Made by a program: the position numbers and the translations under genes. Below are positions 23,961 through 35,304 of a stretch of DNA of 64,000 bases, piece after piece (within the stretch, counting starts at the first letter, position 1; each line of letters begins with the position of its first letter). Under the pieces are notes generated by a model. The model searched no databases, was not told the DNA's origin, and saw nothing but the letters and a program-made list of their open reading frames with translations. The stretch is from Rhizophagus clarus (Eukaryota; Glomeromycota; Glomeromycetes; Glomerales; Glomeraceae), in assembly GCA_015698045.1 (NCBI GenBank), contig BLAL01000206.1, positions 496,001 to 560,000 on the forward strand, given 5' to 3'.

Positions 23961-24432
23961 TAGACAGCCCTCTATATAATTATTCTTTCAGTTCTACCAA
24001 ATTAGTAATTATATAAAGGTATAATTATATAAAATTTATATGATTTTAGTTGAAATTAAATTTTAGCTGAAAAACATTAAATTATGATTATAATTATAAT
24101 ATCAGCTAGAATTATAAATTTCTTTAATAAAGAACTTTATGTAATATTAAATAATTATTAAATATACTAAACTTTATTATTAAAATTATATAATTTAATA
24201 ATACTAGTTAAAATTATAATATTTGACTAAAGTTATTACTTGTAACTGAAATTTGGTGATTATAGAAAAGTTTAATTACTAATAAAAATAATATATAAGT
24301 TAAAAGATTTATAGTAATAGTAATTATAGTTGAATTGTTATTATAGAAAGATAATTTAAAAATATTTAAATCAGTTCTATAAAATTGGATTTTTATAAAG
24401 AGGTGATATTATATAGAGGGTGATTGTAGACT
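23961..24432. mobile_element. pogo-like MITE, about 470 bp
   Basis: The left edge is ACAGCCCTCTATATAAT; the right edge on the minus strand is ACAATCACCCTCTATATAAT. CTCTATATAA next to a CAGTC-like end (TACAGTCTAC on the minus strand) recalls pogo/Tigger termini. It has no coding capacity. 24433-25420 is AT-rich and shows no gene. Confidence 0.5.
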
Positions 24433-25423
24433 GTAATTTAATATTTTTTTTTTTTTTTAAAAAAAATTAAAATTATTATATTTATAATAAAATTAATATT
24501 TTTATATATAATTATTAAAAAGAGGAGGAGTAATTAAAATTTTATGTTATACTTAGGGCAGTAATATTTATTACATAATTTTTTAGAGAGTGGGGGAGTT
24601 AGAAAAAATCTTATATTAACCTATATATAATCATATGATTTTATATTCTAATTTAATTAGTTATATAAAATCTTACATAGAGATAGAGGTGTAAGGCCTT
24701 ATATTAATAATACATAATATATATCACTACCTTTATTATATTAATCATATAATTTATAAATATTATAATCTGATTGGTAAAAGAAAAAAAGATAAGGATT
24801 TATAATAAAATATATATTACATAATATGCATAACTTTTTTAATTAAAATTAAAATTAAAATTTTTACTATATAGTTTAATTAATAATAAAACTAAAAAAT
24901 AGTTTTATCAAAAATCATTAACTGCAGCTATTAATAAAATATATAACTAAATTTTTGGAAATATTTAGAATTTGTTATTATGTAATTTAACAATAAAATA
25001 ATTGTTCATAAATTAGTAACTGATATTCAATTTGTTTCAATATTTATTTGTTTAAATAAAATATAATTGTAATCAGTAAAATTGATATTTCATTTTTATG
25101 AAAAATATTATAATACTAGGTTTAGGATATCTTTTTATATTTATAATAAACTGAAATAACAATTACTATTTATGCAATCTATAGAAGACAAATAAAGTTT
25201 AAATGTTTATTATAAAAATATTAAATTATACTATAATAAGAATACTACATCTAATAAATTTAAAAGACTATCAGTATTTATAAAAAAATGATAAGGCAAC
25301 TTTATTTAAAATTACTAATTTATATATTCAATAAAATTGAAAGAATTAAGAAAGTTAAAGGTAAAAAAAGTAAAAATTTAATTGTATAAGTGAAAATTGT
25401 GAAATTGTAAAAATATTAATATA

Positions 25424-26372
25424 TTGAATCTTATGTTTGAACAAAATATAAAAAAATGTAAAATTGCCAATACATTTTCAGACTGGTCAAACTTATTTAC
25501 AAACTGGTATAAACAAACTAATACAATAATTCAATTTTATTTCAAATTTATTCAGAAAATTATCAACTCCAAGAAAAAGAATTATGTGCATGATGAGCGA
25601 TACTTTGTGCCTCTGGTTGTACTAATATTACCTTCAAAAAACAGCATATAATTGAATTTTGAACAAAAATATCAGATTCTTCATCTGATGGAAAAAATCT
25701 AGCAAAACTTTTTGAATCAGGAATATTGGTAGTAATCTGATAACAAAAATGAAACACTTTGCAAAAAGCTTTAGAGGTAAATAAAAGAGAAGTTGATGGA
25801 AAAGTTAGGATTTTTTCAATAATTGCCAAAAAATTTTCATACAGAAAACTTAAAGAAAAGTTTGGGGTAAAGCTAAAATCTATATTTATTAAATTTGTTA
25901 TAAAATAAATCTTAAAAAAAGGTTATTATTACATAAAGGTAGGAAGTGATATAATCAATTCTGCACGAAAACATGCAAGACTTAATGGTCAAAGAGCACC
26001 AAGTCTAATAAATCCAAAAAGAACTGTTAAACAAATGTCTGAAGTTAAAGAAAAACAATTTCTAATGCTTTTTCAGGATCAAAGTATAATTGCACAAAGT
26101 TCTTATAAGTAGATAAAATGGATTACCGATATTATATATGCTTGATCAAAAAACTAAACTGTGGAAAAAATTTGAAGAAACTTTTCCTAATGGTATGAAA
26201 AAAACATCATTTAGGGGCCGATTAGCAAACTGTAGTAATAAGAAGATATGGGCGGACTTTGCCTTACCTGTAATGAATATGGCTATACTCCATTTGAATC
26301 TTTAATAGCTATCACACGTACAAGTAGATTGGACGATCTTAATGTGTCATTAAATATTCGTATCACATGAGA
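25424..26372 (+). pseudogene. Decayed multicopy Rhizophagus-type gene
   Basis: Successive frames give ALEVNKREVDGKVRIFSIIA, SARKHARLNGQRAPSLINPK, then TVKQMSEVKEKQFLMLFQDQ, LWKKFEETFPNGMKKTSFRG, and GGLCLTCNEYGYTPFESLI with a CxxC. I recall this order of blocks from a repeated, function-unknown family in Rhizophagus, often with recombined ends. There are several stops and at least three frame changes. Homology stops near 26372, where promoter-like sequence of the next gene begins, so the insertion or rearrangement point may lie there. Confidence 0.5.
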
Positions 26373-27051
26373 TCCCCTAGCAACCTTCCTCGCACTTAAA
26401 TCACGAGTTGAGTTATAGATCAGCCAATCAGATTCAAATTTATTATTCTGACGTGAAACATTCACTCCTAAGCCATAAATTACATGCATAAAATGTGTCG
26501 CTCTTTTTGAAGCGTGAATATAATGAATTTCTTTTTAATCGCAAGTTAAAAAAAAATATAAAGTAATGCATGATCATGCATATTTTCTAGCCTAACTGTT
26601 GTAACTTATTGGTTTTTTTAGGACCGGGAAAAACTTCTAATTGAGGTTACCGCCAATTCGAACCATTTTTAAACGTCAATAACTCTAATGTATGCCAAGT
26701 TTGAAATGACCCATAAAATTTCTTAAAATTTATTATTAAGCAGGCGAAAAACTATTTACAGTACGATGATCCTTGAGATTCGAGCAAATTCAAAACGCGA
26801 TTTACATATTTAAGTTACAATATTGATTTTCTAATTGCTCGCATTAATTAATTGTTTCGCAATTCACATTATGAAAAAATTAAATCAACCTCCTTTTTGA
26901 GTCTTTCAATAATTAACTTTCATGTTACAAACTCCTTTTATTGATTAATATCAAAAATCTATAAAAAGGAATGAATCTAAGTAAGAAACTCCAGATAAAT
27001 TCATTCATAAAAAAAACTCTAACTGCTAACTAAATAAAAATAAAAGTAATC
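26373..27051 (+). promoter_or_regulatory. Upstream region of the ML-domain gene
   Basis: TATAAAAA at 26960-26967 lies 85 bases before the ATG, and a CCAAT-type box (CAGCCAATCAG) lies near 26424-26434. The leader from about 26990 is A-rich. A minus-strand open frame at 26283-26489 overlaps this region and is considered chance. Confidence 0.5.
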
Positions 27052-27525
27052 ATGGCTCGAAATTTTATTCTTGTATTCATTTTATTGACTACGCTTACCA
27101 TTATCAATGCCGTTCCGTTTCATAAAAGAGCGACTTCTTTTGGTCCATGTCCTAACGTAGAAGATACATTCTCTGTAAAAATGGACCCTGATCCACTTTT
27201 TTCTCCACATCTCACAACTTTTACTATTACCGGAGAAGAGGTGGATGGTCTAATTATTGGCCCACTTGCCTCACTTGTTGTTACAATAGGTGCTACAGTC
27301 CCAGTACAACCTCCCAGTGTATTTCCCGTTTGTAATTCAACTGATTGTCCAATTTTTACCGGAACCAAGTATACTACAACAGATACATTTCTACTAAACG
27401 CCACTTTACCTCCATCATATGAAATTGTATTGACTATTGGAAATTTAAATAGTAGTTCACCACAAATGTTATTTCTAAATAATGAAATCCTCGCTTGTGC
27501 AATGGCTACTATTACGAGTTCTTAA
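27052..27525 (+). CDS. Secreted ML-domain (MD-2-related lipid-recognition) protein
   Basis: A single-exon gene of 157 residues. Residues 1-20 form a clear signal peptide (ILVFILLTTLTIINA) and VPFHKR ends in a Lys-Arg at 25-26, a likely Kex2 site, so the mature protein probably starts at Ala27. The rest matches the pattern of ML proteins. FGPCPN opens the domain, KMDPDP and FTITGEEVDG follow, then a CNSTDCPIFTG pair of cysteines, and a late Cys in EILACAMATI. This is a small beta-sandwich that binds lipid or sterol. ML proteins related to phosphatidylglycerol/phosphatidylinositol transfer protein are numerous in Rhizophagus and may act outside the cell in lipid handling; the ligand here cannot be read from sequence. 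Start choice is supported by the signal peptide and the TATA box 85 bases upstream. The antisense frame at 27120-27404 is a shadow. Confidence 0.9.
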   Translation: MARNFILVFILLTTLTIINAVPFHKRATSFGPCPNVEDTFSVKMDPDPLFSPHLTTFTITGEEVDGLIIGPLASLVVTIGATVPVQPPSVFPVCNSTDCPIFTGTKYTTTDTFLLNATLPPSYEIVLTIGNLNSSSPQMLFLNNEILACAMATITSS

Positions 27526-28009
27526 TTTAGTTTATTTTATAAATTATTTTTGAAAAGTTCATTATTCGAAATCTGGAATGTTATTTCAATGTCCTCAGAA
27601 CATGATGGAAATATGGCTAGGCTACTGAAAAGAAATATGAATTAGGATTCAGGAATCCAAAATGATCAGTAAGATATATTTATCAAAGTAGAAAGAGTTC
27701 TGGAGCCGATCTCGAGTTCCTCGAAAAATATTAGGAAATTTCATTTGTTACTAGCCGGATCTCGAATTAATATTTTTTCCGAGACCGCCCATCAATGTAA
27801 CAGGCTTTGGTGGTAAAGGAGGAGTCAATGAATGTAGCATATCCATCCTACTTGTTTATATGTAGTGGATGCATCTCTCGAATATTATTCACGATCTGAT
27901 GGAATCCCTTCTGTCTTTTAGTATGTAAAAAGACACGCTTCTCCCTGATGTGACTAATCCTCATCAGGAAATTTTTATAGGGGATATATATCGATATATA
28001 TATATCTCT
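27526..28009. other. Downstream region of the ML gene, no clear gene
   Basis: A minus-strand frame near 27760-27850 reads MDMLHSLTPPLPPKPVTLMG, protein-like but short and without context. A GATATATATCGATATATATATATC palindromic stretch lies at 27983-28007. Confidence 0.25.
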
Positions 28010-28480
28010 TCATCGGGTTTTATCACAATTTATCACTAAAAATATCGAATCAAGATAAAAAGCGATTGTTATCTGCTGAATTTCAGAATCATCCATATTA
28101 TCCATATTATCTTCATTTTGTATTTCCAAAACTACCCAATTCATAAATAACAATAAATTAATAAAATGTTAAATATTATTAAAATTATTAAAATTAAAAC
28201 AATAAAGTTACCTTGTGAGATCTTTTTTCAGTAGATACTTTCGTGATTCGGCTCTGTTTTTTAATTTTCTCCATGTGATCATTTACATATTGATATTTAT
28301 CCAGAAAAGTGTCTTTATAATGACAATTTATAATATGTCTCCCAATACTTGGAACAGTATTGAAAACTTTATTATTTTCTTCATTACAATGGTCTTTCGC
28401 CCATTGAAATCCTTTTTACTAATACAACCGTTACAGACTGCAAGACAATTACTTTTACTGACCATTATTTGAGTATTTGC
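28010..28480 (-). pseudogene. BED-like zinc-finger fragment
   Basis: Minus-strand frames give SNCLAVCNGCISKKDFNGRK, then after a one-base frame change IGRHIINCHYKDTFLDKYQY, HMEKIKKQSR and STEKRSHK next to a GTAACT donor-like site. A downstream frame reads LEIQNEDNMDNMDDSEIQQI. The C-x2-C and H-x3-C spacing is like the BED fingers found at the N-terminus of hAT transposases and their host relatives in these fungi. The fragment is broken, and whether it derives from a transposon or a host gene is open. Confidence 0.4.
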
Positions 28481-28749
28481 AAATAAAAAAAAAAATTTTT
28501 ATCTTTTAAAAAGAAAAATTTCTTTTATCAAGATCGAGATTCATGATTATCTGATTATCATTTAATTGAGCTAAACCAATCAAATTAATTAAATTACAGG
28601 AAACTGGATATGGAACTAAATTATTGGTTATTGATAGTTCCGGCTGCTTTAATTTGTGACACTGTCACGATTATTTCTGAATCTAAATAAACGCGTATCA
28701 CGTAATGACCCGCAGTTCAATCATTTACCGTTAAAAGCTTTTTTAATTT

Positions 28750-30250
28750 AAGCTCAAACTTTTTTTTTCTCCCTTTCCCCCTTTTCCGTGTTCCCCTTTT
28801 CTCCATCTTTTTCTCTTTTCGCGCAAATATTATATATATTATATATAATTTTACCGTGTAACATGAACCGATACTTTCTTCCGACGATCCGCTTCAACAG
28901 ATACTAGTTGTCATGCGATCATACCTTTACCCTCTCTCTTTTGTTTCCGTTTCCTCCTTTCAGTCTCCCTTTCACCAAATTAAACACTTCTCGAATTGTA
29001 AATTTATTTTTTTAGGTTACGTTTGTTTCGTCGGATCTCTTGTCAATGTAAGTGAATTTCTGGAGTTTTTAATTTGTTTTGTTTCATCTTCGGTATTATA
29101 CGTATGATACTACTAATTTCTTTTTTTTAGGTTTTGTTCAATTTCAGCCTTCCGACGGGAAATTCTAAACGATCGGTGGGTTTCTTAAGTTTTTTTTTTT
29201 ATTTTACAGTAACGAAACGTTTATGTAACGAAACGTTTATTAATGAACGTTTCGAATTTCCTCTTTTTTTAATTTGCAGAGCGATGTGAACACGTAACGA
29301 ACAAAAAATATATGATGATAAACCTCCTTTAGACACGTGGACAAACTGACGAACTCAAATAATGCACATAATCTAAATTTTTGATGATAATTTAAACGCT
29401 AAAATTATAATCTAGATAAAAATATACAAGATCTTACAACAATTAATGAATACTTCGGATCTTTGGAATCGTGGAATTTCGGTAGGGGCTGGTGCTGAGA
29501 AGTGATTTTTCTTTAATTGATTAACGAAACGTTTTCTAACGTTTCATTTCTTATTTTCTTTAGGTGGCTGGTCCGGACGCGTTGGCTTAGGTGAGTTTTT
29601 TTTCTTTGTTATTTGTTCTAACTAAATGAACGAAACTTTACTAACGTTTCGTTTACATCTTTGTTAGATGATTTCGGTTATTCAAATATTTATGGATGTG
29701 GATTTTTAAATTTTTTTTATTTTTTTATTTTAATTTTTTTTTTTTACTTTTAACGAAAGAAACATCTATTAACGTTTCTTCGTTTTTTTCTTATGTAGTT
29801 GCGGTTTCAAATATTTTTCTAAACGGTGCTCAACGCCTATGAATACTTTACTTAAGCAACAATAATGGTTTATCAATATGGGATTTTAGACTCGGTGAAT
29901 GTCTTTTTTTTGATTATTATGAACTTTTGTAGGTGATACGTCTATATTTGATACAAGTTTCGGTATAAAATTTTATTATTTTAAGATCTATTTATTTAAC
30001 GAAACGTTTACTAATGTTTCGTTATTTCTCTTTTTTTTAAACGAGAAGTTCGGTGGGAACCCTTTAAAAAAAAAATTTTTTTAAACGAAACGTTCATGAC
30101 GCGTAAAGTTTCGGTGCGTGTGACCTTTTTAAATTTATTATTATTATTTTTTTTTTTTTTTTAGAGAACTGTTTCTAACGGTTTGTTGTTGTTCTTTTCT
30201 CTAGGTAGATTTTTCGGTTCATTTTAGTCGCGTGAAATTCCTAGCCACAC
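28750..30250 (+). repeat. Intron-like units carrying AACGAAACGTTT hairpins
   Basis: A C/T-rich leader (28765-28815) is followed by at least six TTTTTTAG or TTGCAG acceptor-like sites (for example 29016, 29131, 29280, 29565, 29667, 29799), most preceded by poly-T, and several GT donor-like sites (GTAAGTG at 29048, GTGAGT at 29591). Between them AACGAAACGTTT and its inverse AACGTTTCGTT recur near 29214, 29525, 29626, 29752, 29999, 30086 and 30173. The supposed exons are short (about 27-110 bases) and do not join into a long protein, so this is either a spliced noncoding transcript or a repeat that mimics one. Confidence 0.45.
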
Positions 30251-30693
30251 GATATAAAGTTTAATGTAATAGAAGGTTTGAGTTTAGGACACTTCGGTTA
30301 TTTCGACGTTTTCTACCTTTTCTTGGAATTGCTAGATTAATATAGTTTTTTAACATAGATTTTAGTATAGATTATAGTACGGATTACTATGTAGATTTTT
30401 AATAAAGCGATGAAATAATAAAGGAGGGGTAAGCGCTTAAAATATTAGCTAATATATGTATGTCACTGCCTATTATTTGTAAAGAGCAATAATTATATTT
30501 TTGATCACTATATTTATTTAATAATTGGTTGGTATTGTAAAGATTTTATTTTATTAAAGGTTAAAAATTATAAAAAATGAATACATGAAATATAAAAAAA
30601 TAAATAATAAATAATATAAAGAGAGTCAAAAAAGGAGAAACAGGAAAAGAAAATAATGAGATTAACTGTGCGTATTTGAAAAGGTCCTTTTAA

Positions 30694-30798
30694 ATCGTAT
30701 TTATATATTCTTTGAACAGATCCTCTACATCGTATTTATATATTCTTTGAACAGGTCCTCTACATCGTATTTATATATTCTTTGAACAGATTCTCTAC
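30694..30798. repeat. 35-bp tandem repeat, three copies
   Basis: The unit ATCGTATTTATATATTCTTT then GAACAGATCCTCTAC starts at 30694, 30729 and 30764 and is nearly identical between copies. Confidence 0.95.
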
Positions 30799-31270
30799 GT
30801 TTTCATCGTCAGGTCCATAAATCTCATATAAGAGGAGGAGAATGGTTTACATTCTTTACAAGCAAAAGTAACGCGCCTATAACTTTACAAACAATTGGCG
30901 TTAAAAAAAAAAATCAAAAGAGCTCAAAAAAAAAAATAAAAATAAAAATAAAAAAAAAAAAAAAGAGAAAAATAAATACCAATCAATAATATTATTTATT
31001 ATATTATCTATACATTTTAAATTTTAAAGATTTTTTATCTCTTTTAAATTCTGTATTGAATTTGAATTGGTCCCTCATTTTAAATTTTTTCTTCATTTTG
31101 AATTATTCGATTAAGAAATTAGATGTTACAAGGATAAACTTTTTTTTTTGTTTTAAAATAAATGTTAAAAAATTATTTGTAAAGAAATGTTAAAAAAAAT
31201 TTTAATTTAAAGAACTATTGGGTATGGACAACTTATGATAGTGGTATATTTATATAATCCAAATCGAAAT

Positions 31271-31436
31271 AAGTGTGCACATAGTTAAAAATTTGATAAG
31301 CGTAGATAGCATGATCATCTATCTTGAACCGATAACGCGTATTTAAACTTTAATAAGTGTGCCCATAGTTAAATTTTGATAAGCGTAGATAGGCATGATC
31401 GTCTATCTTGAACCGATAACGCGTATTGAAACTTTA
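31271..31436. repeat. 83-bp tandem duplication
   Basis: Copies start at 31271 and 31354. They share AAGTGTGC, GATAAGCGTAGATA, TCTATCTTGAACCGATAACG and CGTAT. High identity suggests a recent duplication. Confidence 0.92.
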
Positions 31437-31579
31437 AGCTTGGTTTAGAGAGTTTTTTTTTTTTTTTTTAACCAAATTTGTTAAAATATTTGATCATACG
31501 ATTATTGCATCATAAATTTTAAAAATGATTGGCCAGAAATCACATGATTGTGAGTACTATCAAATGCACAAATTATTGG

Positions 31580-32660
31580 GATCAGTTTTAGCATGTACCT
31601 TGACATCGATCTTAAAAACTTTCGAGAATAATATATCCAAAAATTAAGAAATCAAAAATGATGAATGAAAAAAAACGGTATATTCAAAGATTAAGAACAG
31701 AAAACCATATAACCAAGAAATATATATAAGGACAAGAAAATGGAAAGTTAATACGTATCAATTGACAGAAAAAGAAATTATAACGGATCCTATAAAAATC
31801 AGATAATAAATAGTCAATTGGAAGAAGTCACGGGAGTTGCTATCAAAAAATGTAAAACAAAAAAAAAAAAAAAATTCCAGGATCATATTCAGCTTGAGTT
31901 TTAGCATGGTGCGGTCTAACACCTTGGGGAGGGATCCTTGACACCGATCTTAAAAACGTTAGAGAAATCATAACGGATAATGGATTATATTAAAATCAGA
32001 TTTTACATGAAGAATAATGTCAATACTTCGCAAGAGCATACGTAAATACCGTAAAAGAATTGAGGCTTTAGAATCCAAAGATGAGTTCATTTCGAGTACC
32101 GGGTGATTTCAGGAGGAACGAGAAAAAGTGAATTATAAGCCAAATTGAAAACTTTGATGTTAAAGGAGGGGATCGAAATATTTCTAATCAACGAGAAACA
32201 ATAATAACCAGATGCATTAATTTATTTATCGAAGGTATTTTTATTCAAACATAAAATATATCAAGAAAAGTTAAAAATCATAAAAAGGGAAAAGATCTTA
32301 AAAGGGTTACTTGTTTCAGAGTTACAATAACGATCCGATAAGACTTTATCCTGAGATTGGATGAATATTGATCATGAGGAAGTAATACGAAGTCGAATAC
32401 ATTTAGAATTTATAGAGAAAGATAAAATTTACATTTATGACATTCTTGGAATAAAGCGCAGAGATTAAAGTACAAATATGATGAAAATTTGTGCTATTAT
32501 ATATATTTATATATGCATCGTACAAGAAAGCACACTGATTTATATTCTTTAGAGTTCCATGATTATAAAGGGAATTGTGTCAGGCGTAATTTAAGTAAGC
32601 CTTACGCTCTTCAAGGTTCGCGAGATGAGTATATATATATCCATAGCACATAAGTTTATA
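31580..32660 (+). pseudogene. Strip of broken coding pieces
   Basis: Repeated TTGACAYCGATCTTAAAAAC blocks occur near 31609 and 31949. A short coiled-coil-like frame near 32020 reads MSILRKSIRKYRKRIEALES, a pattern common in multicopy Rhizophagus proteins. Near 32449-32650 a frame of about 65 codons reads HRTRKHTDLYSLEFHDYKGN, then CVRRNLSKPYALQGSRDEYI. Stops separate the pieces and I cannot name the parent gene. 32661-33290 shows no gene; a small CCA repeat lies at 33109-33131. Confidence 0.3.
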
Positions 32661-33290
32661 TAATTTAAGATCTATCATCTATTCGATTTATTGTAAATTA
32701 TAATTACTTTGATTAATTAAATTTATTTACGAGTGGAACAGTTACATCAAAAAAAAAGGTTATGTACCTGTCTAACATCATTTGGATCTTTTATAATTTA
32801 TCCGATTTAAAAATTAATAATTCCTTTTAACATTGGTCTTGATTCTTATCCTTATGGCACTAAATTTTGAGGTAAAATTCAAATTATTCTGAATATCTAT
32901 TTATAAAATAGTAAGAGAATTAATAAATATTTATATCAGAAATATTAATGTTTTTTTTTTTTTTATGATACGACCTAATAGTGTACGATTTGATGCATAT
33001 CGTAAGTAATTAAATTACAAAAAAAAAAAAATAATATATGATGTCAATTTTAAAATTGGTTATCTAAGGAGTTGTAGTAAAAATATAGTCTATTTATTTG
33101 GTAATCAACCACCACCACCACATCCACCACGAAAAACCCATAACGAGAAAAACGATATTAACATTGATATAGTATTTAAAACAGTTTATTATTTTATTTA
33201 ACAGTTAATAAAAGTTCACCCTCTTCATGTACAACAAAGAAACAAAAAAGAAATTTTTACAAGGAAAAATGTGAAGTGATTGTAAAGAAA

Positions 33291-34124
33291 TTAGAATAAC
33301 CTCAATAAACTAAGAGATGTGTAAAAAAATATAGCCCATCGATGAGTAAAACAATTATTTTTCCTAAAATATGAATCTTGATTCATGATGATTAAGTGAA
33401 CAAAATTGATGAAAATAAAGAATTGTATATACATCTGATCGATTAAGTATTGAAGAGATGTACGATCATCTTTGATACGGAGTGTTTCCGCGGATCTTAA
33501 AATTTGTTGATTATTCAGTTTTTATGAAAATTATATATTTCATATAATATAATTAGTTTATAATAATTAATATCTTACCTGTACAATTTGTGATCATGAT
33601 CTGGTACCGTCTTTGTCCATGGCTTATCGTTAGTCACTTCATCAACAGGCCAACTACATTATTTAGTAACGAAAATTTTAATTATGTATATACGTTTTGT
33701 ATAACCGTTATATTTTTTTCCTTTGCTGCGTCGTTAGCGAACAAAATTTTCTTACTTACGTTGAAACGTCATCGTGATTAATGAACTCGGTTTTACCAAA
33801 TGCAAGCTCAGATTTTATGCTCCCGTCTGTCAACTTATCAGAAGTATTATTTACCATCATATTTTCTTCGTATAGGTCATGATGCGCGAATCCAACAACA
33901 TGAAACGCCTTAAAGTTTTTTGCCATATCATAGACGAGTTTATATTTTTGTTCTGCTGTAATTAGAGAACGGTTCTTGAAGGCGGAAACTTTTAACATAT
34001 AATTGTAAATAGAAAGACCAATTATCTCAATATCTTTATAAATAGAACAGATTTGACCAGTGTATAAAAGCTCAGCGACAACTTGGTGAACTTTTACAAC
34101 GTCGATAGTGAATTGAACAGCCAT
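33291..34124 (-). CDS. Three-exon pseudokinase-like protein
   Basis: Exons read on the minus strand are 34124-33760, 33653-33579 and 33495-33291. Introns of 106 and 83 bp have GTAAGT/TAG and GTAAGA/AAG borders, and phase 2 is kept at both junctions, giving 214 residues. Residues 66-88 read DMAKNFKAFHVVGF, then HHDLYEEN at 81-88, which matches the kinase catalytic loop HxDLxxxN. The DFG site is LAFG at 107-110, so the metal-binding Asp is Ala. After the junctions the chain reads DDVSTWPVDEVTNDKPWTKT, then VPDHDHKLYRSAETLRIK. No N-lobe glycine loop or VAIK lysine is present, so the protein is a short, probably catalytically dead kinase relative. An alternative reading removes a further in-frame intron after YLIDQ in the last exon. 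A decayed paralogue lies at 47870-48646. Function is unknown. Confidence 0.6.
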
Positions 34125-34148
34125 ATTTTGAAAGTGTATACAAAGGTG

Positions 34149-34240
34149 TTATATATATTCGACTATTTAACACGAAAAAAAATTATTAGACAAAATTTCA
34201 AAAAGCATTCTTTTTACGGGAGACGCGTTTGATCACGTGA
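34149..34240 (-). promoter_or_regulatory. Promoter-like motifs before the pseudokinase gene
   Basis: An E-box TCACGTGA at 34233-34240, an MCB-type ACGCGT at 34223-34228, and TATATATAA (minus strand) at 34149-34157 precede the ATG at 34124. The TATA-like word is very close to the ATG, so its role is uncertain. Confidence 0.35.
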
Positions 34241-35268
34241 CATTTTAAAATTTGCACCCCCTTTTCTGGGGGACAGAATTTTTTTGTACGATATATATGT
34301 GGTTTACAGAACTTTGATGGTATAAATGCTAGAAGAGTTACCCTAAAATTGAAAAGCGAAGTCAATATCGCATACATTACAATGTTATTGTATTTAATGT
34401 AATTACTTTAAAAATAAAAGAATTTTTTTTTTTTGATAGAAAAAATGGTTGACTAGAAGAATTGTAATTAACCAATCACCATTACAATTATTGTGACGCA
34501 GTTCTCTTGTCCATTTTGCACAAACATATAATTAGTTGGTATATGTATTTCCTAATTTGAAAGAACAAAAGAAATGAGTGAATAACAAGAATAACAAACA
34601 ATAATAACATGTTAGTTTCACACTGATCGATCAATGAAGTCAAATTTGTTCATGATTATCATCATGATAAATTAATTAAAAATAGAATGTAACCAACCAA
34701 GTACTAAATAAGTTTTTACAATCAGAAAAAAATAACAATCAGTATCTTTTCACGGAATTGATTTCCGGTAAGATTCTTTATTCTGTTTATTGCAAAATAT
34801 ATGTAATAATATAAAGAAAAAATGGGTACAAGGACTTTTTGATTTTCGTTTAGTAACGAAAAATTCGTTATTGGTTTAACTATTGATTCGATTGATAATT
34901 TTAAATTCTTCATTAAACAAAGTGTTCATTCATTAATAAAATAGCGCGGTTAAGAGTTATTCAATAAAGCAGTGAAATTTGTATTTACATTACTTTCTTT
35001 CCGTACAGAGTAATTAATTGTATCTAATGCAATTTATTACGTGTAACATTACATTTTCAATAATCCTGCTTGCGTCAAAAAATGACAATACCTTGACTTT
35101 TTTGATAAATTATGAGAATTTCTTTTTTTATAAATTTAAAACGTAAAGGATGTTTCAAAGCATATTTAATGTTGGATCGCTGATCTTACATACACAGCCA
35201 TGATATTGATGATGCTCATTACAGTATGATCTGCAGGGATCTCTACTAGCCACTAATAAACGTTTCTT

Positions 35269-35304
<36 letters not shown>

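Noticed and set aside
27120-27404. An open frame antisense to the ML gene
   Set aside because: Shadow of the ML coding sequence, which has a signal peptide and family pattern on the plus strand.
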